DNA from: Promethearchaeota archaeon
GTDB lineage: Archaea; Asgardarchaeota; Lokiarchaeia; Sigynarchaeales; SOKP01
NCBI GenBank assembly: GCA_019057775.1
Contig: JAHLWT010000133.1
Coordinates: 1 to 38,351 of the forward strand
Direction of reading: 5' to 3'
Length of the DNA stretch: 38,351 nucleotides
The notes beneath the pieces were generated by a model. The model made no database searches. It was not told where the DNA came from and was given only the letters and a program-made list of their open reading frames with translations. Positions within the stretch are counted from its first letter, which is position 1; the number at the start of each line of letters is the position of its first letter. Position numbers and translations under genes: made by a program. Of this stretch, positions 8,035 to 16,350 are shown in pieces.

Positions 8035-10254
8035 TTATTTCAATCTAATCTTCTTTCGCCTTACAATTATTATTAATAAGGCTACAGTTATTCCTGTTAT
8101 TAGTAAAAAATTGTTTCCGAAAGGAATTCCGCCTCCACCACCAGAAGGTAAATCTTTATTAATTGTTACTGTAAGACTATTGATATTTCCAGCAGTATCG
8201 TTAACATAAAATCTGAGTACTATGTCCCCTTCTGCTAAAGCTTCCCATACAACTTGACTTAAAGGAATTAGATTCGTTCCATTTATAACCGAGAAGTAAT
8301 GTTTTGTAGCATCAGTGCCAATCGTAAACCAACTCATGTTAAGACTTAAGTCATATATTGTAAGGTTAAATGTCGGAGCATCAACGCCAAATACAGTTCC
8401 CGCCAGAGGATAATTTAAGACAATTGAAGGGGGATCTAAATCTCCATCAGGAGGCAAATCTTTATTAATCGTCACCGTAAGATTATTGGTATTTCCAGTA
8501 GTATCGTTAACATAAAAGTTTATTATTATATCTCCTTCTGTTAATGCTTCCCAAGCGGTTTGATTTAAAGGAATTATATTCATTCCATTTATAACCGAGA
8601 AGAAGTATTTCCTTGTATCAGAGTCAAATGTATACCATGCCATATGCAAATTTACATCTAAGATTGTCAAATTGAATGATGGTGCATCCAATCCAAATAC
8701 GCTGTCTTCAAGAGGAGAATTTAAAATAATTATCGGCGAGAGACTTTTGTACACAGTAACACTAAGGTTGTTTTCATTACCAGCTGTATCATTTACATAA
8801 AAAATTAAATCAATTGCACCTTGTGATTCTGCATCCCAACCACTTTGATTAATTAGAATTATATTTATTCCATTTATAACCGAGAAGAAGTATTTCGTTA
8901 TATTAGTGCCAATCGTATACCAACTCATGTTAAGACTTAAATCGTATATTGTAAGATTAAATGTTGGAGCATCAACGCCAAATATTGCTCCCTCCAAGGG
9001 ATAATTTAAGATGATTGAAGGTGGATCAGTATCTTCCTCAGAAGGTAATTGCTTATTAATTGTTAGATTATTATTTTTAACATTACCCTCAGTATCATTA
9101 ACAAAGAATCTTATTATGATGTCTCCTTCTGGTAATCCATTCCAGATAAAGGGATTCATTAGAATTATATTAATTCCATTGATAACTGAGAATGAGTTTT
9201 TTGTTGCATTGTCTTCAACCGTATACCATCCTAAATTAAGATTTATATCGAAAATTGTCAAATTAAATGTAGGAGCAACACTCCCGAAAATTGTGCCCTC
9301 TGAAGGAGAATTAATTGTTAAAATTGGGGCAGTATCATCTCCATCTTCCCATATTGGGTAGTTATCTTGACTTCCACTTTCGCCATCAATTAAATAAGGA
9401 GTATCACCAATACCATTATCATCTAAATCATCAAAAGGGTAATCATCCCAATAATTACCTAATGTTCCTAGACTCCATTCAGTATTTGTACCATTATCAT
9501 ATGCATTTATTCCCAAGGGATTATCAAAAGTATTATTAAATAGAAGAGTGGCATTACATGTATTCATTGAGATTTCATGTAGGTAAACTCCATATACATT
9601 ATTATTTTCTATTATGTTATTATAGACTTTGTTTTTATTTGCTACACCAGCCATCCTTATTCCATAATTATTGTAGTTTAATGTATTACCAATAATTTCA
9701 CAATTTTCAATGCTACCGGAAAATTTTATCCCTGACCCATAGTCTGGGTTTCCTAAATATGTACTATTATTGAATGTGTTATTTATAATAGTATTATTAT
9801 TGCTTTGGGAAGAAAGTAATAAATTATAATATCTATTTCTTATACCAGTATTTCCTTGAATCAAATTTAATTTACTATAAGAGAGGATTATTCCTTGTCC
9901 ATTGTTATCTACTATTGTATTTTCTAAAATAGTATTATTATTGCTGTCATCAAGGTGTATTCCTACATAATTATCTGTAAGATTATTTCCGATTATAGTG
10001 CCATTAGCAACATTATCAAGTTGAATCCCTGCATCACCACCAGAAGGAGCATTGGTCAATTCACAATTTTTAATCATGAAATACGCAATAGAATTTTGTA
10101 TGTAAATGCCTGAATCAGTGTTTTTGGCATCAATTGTTAGATCCGCTATAACATATGGATTTGTTATCGTTCCACGACCATCACACCAGAGTCGGGTAGA
10201 TGCCCAAGTCCAGTTTACCCAAGGAGCAGTTGATACTCCATCTCCATCGATCAT
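8035..10254 (-). CDS. Surface protein, 3' part: second beta-helix module, four Ig-like repeats, membrane anchor
   Basis: 739 residues from an internal ATG. Residues 1-300 form a NosD/CASH-type right-handed beta-helix (many NxTIxxNxI turns) ending in GNYWDDYPFDDLDDNGIGDTPY and DNYPIW. Four Ig-like repeats of about 95-102 residues follow, each with FGxxAPTFNLTIxDxxL, an FSVINGxNII strand and FYVNDTxGN. A Gly-rich linker, one hydrophobic helix and RRKKIRLK end the chain, the layout of an archaeal surface protein anchored by its C-terminus. It has no signal peptide of its own. The same frame is open upstream to 10434, and its codons there (EWNNTYVGNSWDN...) continue the product of the preceding fragment, so this is the 3' part of one larger gene split by a frameshift near 10420-10430. 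Confidence 0.8.
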   Translation of the reverse strand: MIDGDGVSTAPWVNWTWASTRLWCDGRGTITNPYVIADLTIDAKNTDSGIYIQNSIAYFMIKNCELTNAPSGGDAGIQLDNVANGTIIGNNLTDNYVGIHLDDSNNNTILENTIVDNNGQGIILSYSKLNLIQGNTGIRNRYYNLLLSSQSNNNTIINNTFNNSTYLGNPDYGSGIKFSGSIENCEIIGNTLNYNNYGIRMAGVANKNKVYNNIIENNNVYGVYLHEISMNTCNATLLFNNTFDNPLGINAYDNGTNTEWSLGTLGNYWDDYPFDDLDDNGIGDTPYLIDGESGSQDNYPIWEDGDDTAPILTINSPSEGTIFGSVAPTFNLTIFDINLNLGWYTVEDNATKNSFSVINGINIILMNPFIWNGLPEGDIIIRFFVNDTEGNVKNNNLTINKQLPSEEDTDPPSIILNYPLEGAIFGVDAPTFNLTIYDLSLNMSWYTIGTNITKYFFSVINGINIILINQSGWDAESQGAIDLIFYVNDTAGNENNLSVTVYKSLSPIIILNSPLEDSVFGLDAPSFNLTILDVNLHMAWYTFDSDTRKYFFSVINGMNIIPLNQTAWEALTEGDIIINFYVNDTTGNTNNLTVTINKDLPPDGDLDPPSIVLNYPLAGTVFGVDAPTFNLTIYDLSLNMSWFTIGTDATKHYFSVINGTNLIPLSQVVWEALAEGDIVLRFYVNDTAGNINSLTVTINKDLPSGGGGGIPFGNNFLLITGITVALLIIIVRRKKIRLK
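8150..9340 (-). repeat. Four tandem coding repeats (Ig-like units)
   Basis: Four DNA repeats of about 285-306 bp, seen from the recurring string near CCATTTATAACCGAG at 8279, 8585 and 8870 and a diverged copy at 9176. Units around 8340-8420 and 8935-9015 are clearly the closest pair although they are not adjacent, which suggests recombination or gene conversion between alternate units. Confidence 0.7.
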
Positions 10255-10397
10255 GATAGGAGTTCCATTGTAAAATAGAGACCCATATATTGGATAATTA
10301 TCAATGCTTCCAGCAGAACCCTGAATATATGTATAAGGGTTATCGTCAATACCATCTCGATTAGCATCTACAGTGGAATGGTTATCCCAAGAATTTC

Positions 10398-11195
10398 CTA
10401 CATATGTATTATTCCATTCATTATTATTCCATTATCTAATGCATGCAACGTGTTTCCAATGAATGTGTTTTTGTAGAGTTGATTACTATCGCTACTTGTA
10501 TATGAATCATCTAAAAATATACCTCGAGTCCCACTATTAGTAATGTTATTTTTCAGAATTTGATTTAAATCGCTGGAATAAAAGTAAATTCCATTTTCTC
10601 CATTATTAGATGCGTGATTTTTGGTGATAGTGTTATTCTGGCTTAAAGCAAGATAAATTCCACTATAGAAGTTCTCAAACACTTCGTTTTCAGTGATTAA
10701 ATTGTTATTACTATCATATAAATCAATTCCCATACCATTTGGGTTATTATCATTCAAATTTGCTACATTTCCCTGAATGATGGAATTGTCACTTTGATAA
10801 AGTTTTATTCCACTATAATTATTCTCAGAAGCATTATTTTTAATAATTAGATTATAATCAGCATTTGAGAGGGAAACACCACTCATACTATTATTAATGA
10901 TGGAATTGTCCGTAAGTGTATTATAATCAGAATATGAGATAATAATACCATCCTCATCATTATTAGAGATATTATTTTTAGTAATAACATTGCGATAAGG
11001 ACCATTATGCAATTGAATACCATCAGCATTATTGTTATAAATTGTATTACCAGAGATCAAATTGTCATTACTGGAGCCTAAAAGATGAATTGCATGTCCG
11101 TTGCTTTGCGATATAAAATTTCCCTCAATCTGGTTAAAATCACTTCCAGAAAGCAATATCCCTACATCTGAAGAATATCCTATTTTCCCCGACAT
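10398..11195 (-). CDS. Surface protein, middle part: beta-helix repeats
   Basis: 265 residues made up of parallel beta-helix turns such as SNGHAIHLLGSSNDNLISGN and NNTITKNHASNNGENGIYFY (NosD/CASH family). It is in the same frame as the fragment at 11217-11783 and is separated from it by a single TAA (11217-11219) and seven further sense codons (LLNNTIL) that continue the repeat pattern, so the ATG at 11195 is almost certainly internal. At its 3' end the sense frame is lost at GGAATAATAATGAATGG (10420-10430): this frame runs into a TAG, while the frame of the 3' part takes over. It is not a separate gene in any meaningful sense. Confidence 0.7.
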   Translation of the reverse strand: MSGKIGYSSDVGILLSGSDFNQIEGNFISQSNGHAIHLLGSSNDNLISGNTIYNNNADGIQLHNGPYRNVITKNNISNNDEDGIIISYSDYNTLTDNSIINNSMSGVSLSNADYNLIIKNNASENNYSGIKLYQSDNSIIQGNVANLNDNNPNGMGIDLYDSNNNLITENEVFENFYSGIYLALSQNNTITKNHASNNGENGIYFYSSDLNQILKNNITNSGTRGIFLDDSYTSSDSNQLYKNTFIGNTLHALDNGIIMNGIIHM

Positions 11196-11216
11196 TAGTA
11201 TTGTATTATTTAAAAG

Positions 11217-11783
11217 TTAATTACCATTTGAATTTGCAATAAGAAGTCCGGCATCTCCGCTCCAATAGAAATTATTTTCTGTAATAGTATTATTATCACA
11301 ATATTTCATATACAGGTGATAAGCATTATTATACTCCATTGTATTGTTTGAAATGAAACCATTATTAGTGTTTGTTAATTTTAATCCTGCGTCGTAACCT
11401 GGCCACTCATCGCCACCAGATATCCTAAAAGTAGAGTTTCTTATTATGAAAAATACGTTGGAGTTTATGATTTCAAGAGCAGAATCTGTGATTTGAGCAT
11501 CAAAAGTGACATTCTCTATTATATAGGGATCGTTCCAGGTTCCGGAACCACTACACCACCCATAATTAATCGTGGTATTTGCCCAATTAAGAGTTGGATT
11601 TGACTCATCAATTATAGTATTCCCATTGACCGTCCAGAATCCTGATCTTTTCGGTGTTTTCTCCTCCTCAATTTTAGTGGTAATTTCTCGTGAATTTTCG
11701 CTATATATTAGTGAAAAGAAAGGAACAATAAAGATACATAAAATTAAGGCAATTGTTTTGATTCTATTACTAGTTTTTAACAT
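11217..11783 (-). CDS. Surface protein, 5' part: signal peptide and start of first beta-helix
   Basis: 188 residues from the ATG at 11783. An N-terminal signal peptide is clear (basic MLKTSNRIK, hydrophobic TIALILCIFIVPFFSLIYS). The mature part starts the first beta-helix module with WTVNGNTIID, WCSGSGTWNDPYIIENVTFDAQ and the first turns (NNGFISNNTM). The second module of the same protein (from 10254) starts in the same way (WCDGRGT, NPYVIADLTIDA), so the intact protein carried two tandem copies of this domain. The chain ends at a TAA (11217-11219) inside the repeat region. Read across that stop and across the frameshift near 10425, the gene would encode about 1,249 residues. NosD-type helices are also found in sugar-degrading and adhesion proteins; the ligand is unknown. 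Confidence 0.78.
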   Translation of the reverse strand: MLKTSNRIKTIALILCIFIVPFFSLIYSENSREITTKIEEEKTPKRSGFWTVNGNTIIDESNPTLNWANTTINYGWCSGSGTWNDPYIIENVTFDAQITDSALEIINSNVFFIIRNSTFRISGGDEWPGYDAGLKLTNTNNGFISNNTMEYNNAYHLYMKYCDNNTITENNFYWSGDAGLLIANSNGN

Positions 11784-11975
11784 TTATATCCCCTAATTAA
11801 AATAAAATAAAGTAATATTAAATAAATTAGAATGAAAGTATTTAAATTTCTTTACAAAATAAGCTCTAGTTGGCGTTATATACTGTTTTGTCAATTTAGA
11901 AAAATGAATTTTCAGGACTGGCTTATTTTAGCTCAATAAGAAGAATTAAATGTTTGATGGTGAAATTTGAGATTA

Positions 11976-11984
11976 AAATTATAA
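11976..11984 (+). promoter_or_regulatory. TATA box for the AlaX gene
   Basis: AAATTATAA is centred about 27 nt upstream of the ATG at 12007. There is no Shine-Dalgarno; the ten bases before the ATG are almost all T. This fits a leaderless archaeal transcript that starts at or next to the ATG. Confidence 0.4.
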
Positions 11985-12006
11985 ACAGGGTTTCCTTTTT
12001 TTTCAT

Positions 12007-12714
12007 ATGACTAAAGCATTATACATGGATGATTCCTATTTAAAACAATGGAAGGCTAATGTTGTCAGCGTGAAAGATGAAAAATATATAATTCTGGATC
12101 AAACAGCATTTTACCCTAAAGGGGGAGGTCAACCTTGGGATGAGGGAATTTTAGTAAGAAATGGAGAAAGTTTTAAGGTTGTGTATGTGGGAAAATTCTC
12201 TGGGGAAATAAGTCATGAATTAGATAAATCTGGACTAAAAGAAGGTGATAAAGTCAGCTGCGAGATTGATTGGGAAAGAAGATATACCTTCATGCGATAT
12301 CACACTGCTTCGCATCTTATAAGTAATCTGTTGTACAAAAGGGCTGATGCTAAAATTACAGGAAATCAAATTGAAGCAGATAAAACAAGAATGGATTTCT
12401 CATTGATAGATTATTCTCCCGAAAAGTTAAGAACATTTGTTGAGGAAGCAAACGAGATTATCGGGACAAATTTACCAGTTACAATAGATTATATGTCTAG
12501 AGAGGATGTTTTACAAAAACCAGAATTAGCCCGTTTAGCAATGGGATTACCCAAGAATATTAAAGAATTTCGCATTGTTAGAATTGGAGACATTGATGAA
12601 CAAGTCGATGGTGGAACTCACGTTAAAAGTCTAAAAGAAATCGGCAAGATTGAAATTACAAAAACAGTAAATAAAGGTAAAAACAATCGAAGAATATATT
12701 TTGTATTAAAATAA
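12007..12714 (+). CDS. alaX: AlaX-type alanyl-tRNA editing protein
   Basis: 235-residue stand-alone homologue of the alanyl-tRNA synthetase editing domain (AlaX-M size class), which removes wrongly charged Ser or Gly from tRNA-Ala. The N-terminal beta-barrel carries YPKGGGQPWD, the zinc motif HxxxH is H99-H103 (HTASH), and the second motif is DGGTHV with His205. The position that is often a zinc-binding Cys (CGGTH) is Asp201 here; zinc may be held by three His, as in several archaeal AlaX proteins. The ATG has a TATA box about 27 nt upstream. The gene is single and stands next to a decayed hexapeptide-gene tail and a toxin-antitoxin pair. Confidence 0.9.
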   Translation: MTKALYMDDSYLKQWKANVVSVKDEKYIILDQTAFYPKGGGQPWDEGILVRNGESFKVVYVGKFSGEISHELDKSGLKEGDKVSCEIDWERRYTFMRYHTASHLISNLLYKRADAKITGNQIEADKTRMDFSLIDYSPEKLRTFVEEANEIIGTNLPVTIDYMSREDVLQKPELARLAMGLPKNIKEFRIVRIGDIDEQVDGGTHVKSLKEIGKIEITKTVNKGKNNRRIYFVLK

Positions 12715-12726
12715 GTGTATTTTAGC

Positions 12727-12826
12727 TATATATTAAACCTGTTGTCAAAATCATCATCTTCCGATCCGAGGCCAAATCGCTTTTTTCTTCTCTCTTAAGT
12801 TCTCTGCGTTCTTTAAGAGTTAAGGT
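12727..12826 (-). pseudogene. Decayed copy of the 3' tail of the type-C hexapeptide gene
   Basis: About 100 bp closely resemble 13390-13502, the 3' end of the type-C gene, with 30 identical bases at 12788-12817 and 13463-13492. On the minus strand the end still reads KRFGLGSEDDDFDNRFNI then TAG, against KRFDLESEYDDFDDGFNI in the intact gene, while the KERRELKRE part is in a different frame because of small deletions. Only the tail remains; nothing resembling the rest of the gene is found upstream. The two similar segments form a direct repeat around the toxin-antitoxin pair. Confidence 0.7.
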
Positions 12827-12901
12827 TTGAGTTATTATTGAATAATCAGATCAAAATTTTTTTATTATTATATTTAGATATTTTTATTGAGGTAAATTAT
12901 A

Positions 12902-13087
12902 ATGGCAACTGAAAAAGAAAATATTATGCAAATGATAAAAGAACTCCCTGATGATATTACATTAGAGGATATTATGTATCATTTGTATGCTAGGGAAAAG
13001 TTTATCTGCGGTTTAAAGGATGCTGACGAAGGAAAGAAAGTAACAAACGAAAAAGCAAAAGAAGTTATTGAAAAATGGTTCGAATAG
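12902..13087 (+). CDS. Antitoxin of a ParE/RelE-type toxin-antitoxin pair
   Basis: 61 residues, ATG preceded by GAGGT at 8 nt. The sequence (IKELPDDITLEDIMYHLYAREK, GLKDADEGK, EKAKEVIEKWFE) matches the small helical antitoxins found next to RelE/ParE toxins in archaea and bacteria, in which the N-terminal part dimerises and binds the operator and the C-terminal helix covers the toxin. The toxin frame begins 13 nt before this gene's stop, the usual overlap. The toxin is frameshifted here, so the antitoxin may now stand alone. Confidence 0.75.
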   Translation: MATEKENIMQMIKELPDDITLEDIMYHLYAREKFICGLKDADEGKKVTNEKAKEVIEKWFE

Positions 13088-13360
13088 AATGGACTGAACG
13101 TTCTTTAAAAAGATTTAAATGATATACATGATTATATAGCGCGGGATTCTAAAAGTTATGCAAACCTTTTTGTTAAGAAGTTATATGATACCGTTCAGAA
13201 ATTAAAGGAATTTCCGAATATAGGTAGAATTGTGCCGGAAGTCAGTATTGTATCCGTAAGAGAAATTGTTTTTCAAAATTATAGGATTATTTATAGAAAT
13301 ATGAATGATTATGTTGAAATCATTACCGTATTTCATGGTAGTCGCTTGTTAAGATTATAA
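13075..13360 (+). pseudogene. ParE/RelE-family toxin, broken by a 1-nt frameshift
   Basis: The frame starts at the ATG at 13075 (MVRIEWTERSLK) and meets a TGA after 15 codons. Moving the frame by one base at the A5 run 13107-13111 restores a full ParE-like toxin: DLNDIHDYIARDSKSYA, VKKLYDTVQKLKEFPNIGR, VREIVFQNYRIIY and ITVFHGSRLL, ending with TAA at 13358-13360 and giving about 94 residues. With four A instead of five the protein would be complete. The conserved I-x-D-Y-I-A, P-x-x-G-R and Y-R-I-x-Y elements are the usual family landmarks. Either the toxin is truly inactive or the consensus has one A too many. Confidence 0.75.
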
Positions 13361-13387
13361 TAATATAAATAGTACATAACAATTCTG

Positions 13388-14332
13388 TTATATATTAAAC
13401 CCGTCATCAAAATCGTCATATTCAGATTCGAGATCAAATCGTTTCTTTTCTTCTCCTTTCTTTTCTCTCTTAAGTTCTCTGCGTTCTTTAAGGGTTAACT
13501 CGTCGTGTCTTTTAATATAAACTTCCTCATATTTTTCTCTTAACTCTTCTACATCTTCTACTTGACCTAACTTATCCTCTAAGCCATCCTCAAAAAAGTA
13601 ATTTTTCTTGAATTTTTTTGCGGGAATACCGACGTAGATATAACCGGGGGCTAAAACTTGTTTAACTGTTGTTACTGAATTTGCTGCTAAAATACAATTT
13701 TTTCCAATATAAGTGCCTGGCATGACAATCGCATGAGACCCTATTCTCACATCATCCTCAATTATAGTTTTTCTAATAATCAGCAGATTTCCAACAATAA
13801 CAGCTGATTGAACTATAGCACCTTGACCTACAACTACATTCTTTCCAAAATCTATGAACTCTGTGTCAACCCAACCTTCAAATAATGAATTTGAAAACTT
13901 AGTCTTTACACCAAACACTTTGAAGCAGATATTATCTAAAAATGGGAAAGGAAATTTATGGGCAAGCCATATTGGCCATCTCTTTATCGTGCTTCGAAGA
14001 CTCCAATAACGGTAATCCTTATCGGAGGCATGTCTGAGAAATACTCCTTCTCGAGGTTTGTGTATGGCATTTACAATAACCAATAAAATTTTAGCAAAAA
14101 ATATAGAGAATAATACAATTGAGACGTACATTAGGAAAAATAAGAGAGGAAGGTAAGTATAGAAATGAACTGGCCTACTATAGCTCCAAAACAACCGCCA
14201 GTAAATCCAAAATTCCAACAATATTGGGATTATACTGATCCAAATTAGAAAAAAATAAAAAATTATATATCTCTTTTTCACTAAAACACCGGGTACAAAT
14301 GGGCCAACTTTCATCGAATTTGGGACCGACAT
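13388..14332 (-). CDS. Type C membrane hexapeptide (LbH) protein, second cluster
   Basis: 314 residues: two membrane segments (about 24-47 and 60-92), the amphipathic IHKPREGVFLRH motif, then a left-handed beta-helix of hexapeptide repeats (about 150-240: VGQGAIVQSAVIVGN, IIEDDVRIGSHAIVMPGTYIG, VGIPAKKFKK) and a charged tail with KERRELKREKK and an acidic end. A possible catalytic His is in GSHAIVMPGT. The fold is that of acyltransferases; the membrane-plus-LbH unit is like each of the three in the NRPS terminal domain (TIGR02353) seen in Pls. The ATG at 14332 has GAGGA upstream. It lies 52 nt after the A-B fusion gene in the same operon. The paralogue at 21611-22459 lacks the KERRELKREKK tail. 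Substrate unknown. Confidence 0.8.
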   Translation of the reverse strand: MSVPNSMKVGPFVPGVLVKKRYIIFYFFLIWISIIPILLEFWIYWRLFWSYSRPVHFYTYLPLLFFLMYVSIVLFSIFFAKILLVIVNAIHKPREGVFLRHASDKDYRYWSLRSTIKRWPIWLAHKFPFPFLDNICFKVFGVKTKFSNSLFEGWVDTEFIDFGKNVVVGQGAIVQSAVIVGNLLIIRKTIIEDDVRIGSHAIVMPGTYIGKNCILAANSVTTVKQVLAPGYIYVGIPAKKFKKNYFFEDGLEDKLGQVEDVEELREKYEEVYIKRHDELTLKERRELKREKKGEEKKRFDLESEYDDFDDGFNI

Positions 14333-14384
14333 TTTTTATTTCCTCGCTTATTTATTCTTTATTCTATATTTTACAATAAATTTA

Positions 14385-16244
14385 TTATTTTCTTTTATTA
14401 ATATTTTCTGGTTTGACTAACTCTTTTTTATCCTCATCAATATTGACTTCGTAGGTTATCGTGAACTTTTTCTCTTCATCTACATCTCGCTTGATTATAA
14501 GATCCCTTCTTTCTTCGGCATATTTGTTTTCCTTTAATTTTATCGCAGGGAATCCAAAGTAAACCCACCCGGGTTCTAAAACTTGATTAACTGTGGTAGA
14601 TGAAAGTGCTCCAATCACCGCCTCTTTACCAATAATCGTACCTGGGGCTATTGTTGTATGACCTCCGATCATTGTGTAATCTTCAAAAACAACGTTCCTT
14701 ATTATCAAATATTTGCCAACAACCATTGAGGACATGATGGTTGCACCTTGACCAACTAAAACTTTACGGCCAAATTTAATAAAATCAGCATCACACCACG
14801 TATCATTCAAATGGCTTGAATAATCCATAGTAACCCCATAATTTTTGAATGCAAATGCATCAATCCAAGGTAAGGGGCTATTTCGAACAAGCCACAACAC
14901 CAGTTTTTTTAGCTCAGTTCGCATCATCCAAAATTCGAAGTCAGTATTACGATTCCCACGAGTGATTTCTGCTATAAAAACTCCCTCTTTTGGTTTATGA
15001 ATTAAGTTTATTAAAATTAGAAACAGTTTAGTAAACAAGAAGCATCCTAAAATAAAAATATGTATCATTGCAAATAGAGCTATGGGTAAGAATAGAAGGA
15101 TCGCAATCCAGCCAGGATCACTCGTAATCCAATACCAGAAGATTGACACTAAGAGTCCACTTAACCAATAAATAGGGATATAGATAATAAGAAACTTAAC
15201 GTTAATTTTACTAATAGCACTACTCGTTGTAAAATCAATCTTTAAATCTTCTTCACTATAATCATCTAAAACAGGAAGTTCCAGATTGAGCTTTTCAGGA
15301 GGGCTAATTTTTTCAAGAGGTTTCCTTGATTGAGTTATTTTTTCTTTAACTATAAAATCGTTTAGATTTAAATTTCTTTCTAAATCGCTTGCGCCTATTT
15401 TTAGATAATCCATTATTTTGCGTTTAAATATTTTTCTCATGGGAACACCAAAATAGAAGTGATTATCCCCTTTAATTACGCTGTGTTTGACTACTGAAGC
15501 TAAGGGAAGCAGAAAAGCATTATCATATATTTCAGATCCTGGACCAATTTGACACATAGCAGCAGCCGTGACATTATTTCCTACTTTTATTTCAAAATAT
15601 GAAATATTTCCAAATATTCCTTGAAGTAAATGGCTAGCTAGGGTAGTATTCACGCCAATGTAACAATTAGTACCTACATCAATGAATTTGTCGTTCATAA
15701 CTGATTCTTCTATTACTGTTCCCTTTCCAATTTTGCTAGCTCCCACGAAATTAAAGAACCACTTTGATATAAAAGGAAATGGCCCCTTTAAGAATGAATT
15801 TCTCCCGTATTTAATCATGAAGCTTCTAATATGATAATAATTCGCTGTTCTACTCCTAATGTTACGGGGAATAATTCCTGATTTGGAAGGTGATTGATTT
15901 TCTGTAAATTGCCAAAATACTTTGGTGATTAATCCAACTAAGAATAGATGGAGTAAATAACATCCAAAAATAACCAATGGCATTATTAAGAGAGAAGAGA
16001 GAGAGGTGATATCGGTAAAGCTCGATAATAAATTAGCGCTTTCTAAGAAAAATATTCTAAAAGGGAAAAAGAAATAGCACCAGAAGATTATTGTTGGTAA
16101 TAACCATGATCCATAATATATGACAATAAATATAATAAAGTATAAGTGATATTGGAGATTTACATCTTCTCTTAGAGTATCATCGTCAAAATTATCAGAA
16201 TTCGGTGGCTCAATTTCTTCAGCTACTTCACTCATAATACCCAA
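14385..16244 (-). CDS. A-B fusion membrane hexapeptide (LbH) protein, copy 1
   Basis: 619 residues with two similar halves. Half A: membrane helices about 33-60 and 78-110, the motif SPSKSGIIPRNI, then a beta-helix (KIGKGTVIEESV, NCYIGVNTTLASH, EIKVGNNVTAAA, FGVPMRKIFKRK). Half B: DFTTSSAISKINVKF, helices about 351-376 and 381-412, IHKPKEGVF, then a second beta-helix (VLVGQGATIMSSMVVGKYLIIRN split over two turns, IGGHTTIAPGT, FGFPAIKLK). The C-terminal tail NKYAEERR...EVNIDEDKKEL is shared by all B parts in this window. Conserved His residues (ASH in A; GGHT in B) could be catalytic. The start is TTG 16244 or ATG 16235. It is an acyltransferase-type fold in the membrane; related to the Pls terminal region. 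Confidence 0.8.
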   Translation of the reverse strand: MGIMSEVAEEIEPPNSDNFDDDTLREDVNLQYHLYFIIFIVIYYGSWLLPTIIFWCYFFFPFRIFFLESANLLSSFTDITSLSSLLIMPLVIFGCYLLHLFLVGLITKVFWQFTENQSPSKSGIIPRNIRSRTANYYHIRSFMIKYGRNSFLKGPFPFISKWFFNFVGASKIGKGTVIEESVMNDKFIDVGTNCYIGVNTTLASHLLQGIFGNISYFEIKVGNNVTAAAMCQIGPGSEIYDNAFLLPLASVVKHSVIKGDNHFYFGVPMRKIFKRKIMDYLKIGASDLERNLNLNDFIVKEKITQSRKPLEKISPPEKLNLELPVLDDYSEEDLKIDFTTSSAISKINVKFLIIYIPIYWLSGLLVSIFWYWITSDPGWIAILLFLPIALFAMIHIFILGCFLFTKLFLILINLIHKPKEGVFIAEITRGNRNTDFEFWMMRTELKKLVLWLVRNSPLPWIDAFAFKNYGVTMDYSSHLNDTWCDADFIKFGRKVLVGQGATIMSSMVVGKYLIIRNVVFEDYTMIGGHTTIAPGTIIGKEAVIGALSSTTVNQVLEPGWVYFGFPAIKLKENKYAEERRDLIIKRDVDEEKKFTITYEVNIDEDKKELVKPENINKRK

Positions 16245-16350
16245 TTTTTTAAACTTTTACTCCATTAAAAGATAATTGATATTAATTATACTTTTATAGT
16301 TATTTTTTATCTTTTAAAGTTATGACTTATTAAATGAAGGAAAATTAACC

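Noticed and set aside
8150..9340. CRISPR-like array
   Set aside because: The repeats are about 300 bp, code for protein in one frame and are not separated by unique spacers.
11874..12006. A very short frame (MNFQDWLILAQ) before the AlaX gene
   Set aside because: Eleven codons, no ribosome site, no sign of conservation.
12727..13502. Insertion sequence or transposon ends around the toxin-antitoxin pair
   Set aside because: The similar segments are direct repeats of gene-tail sequence; no inverted ends, transposase or short target duplication is seen.
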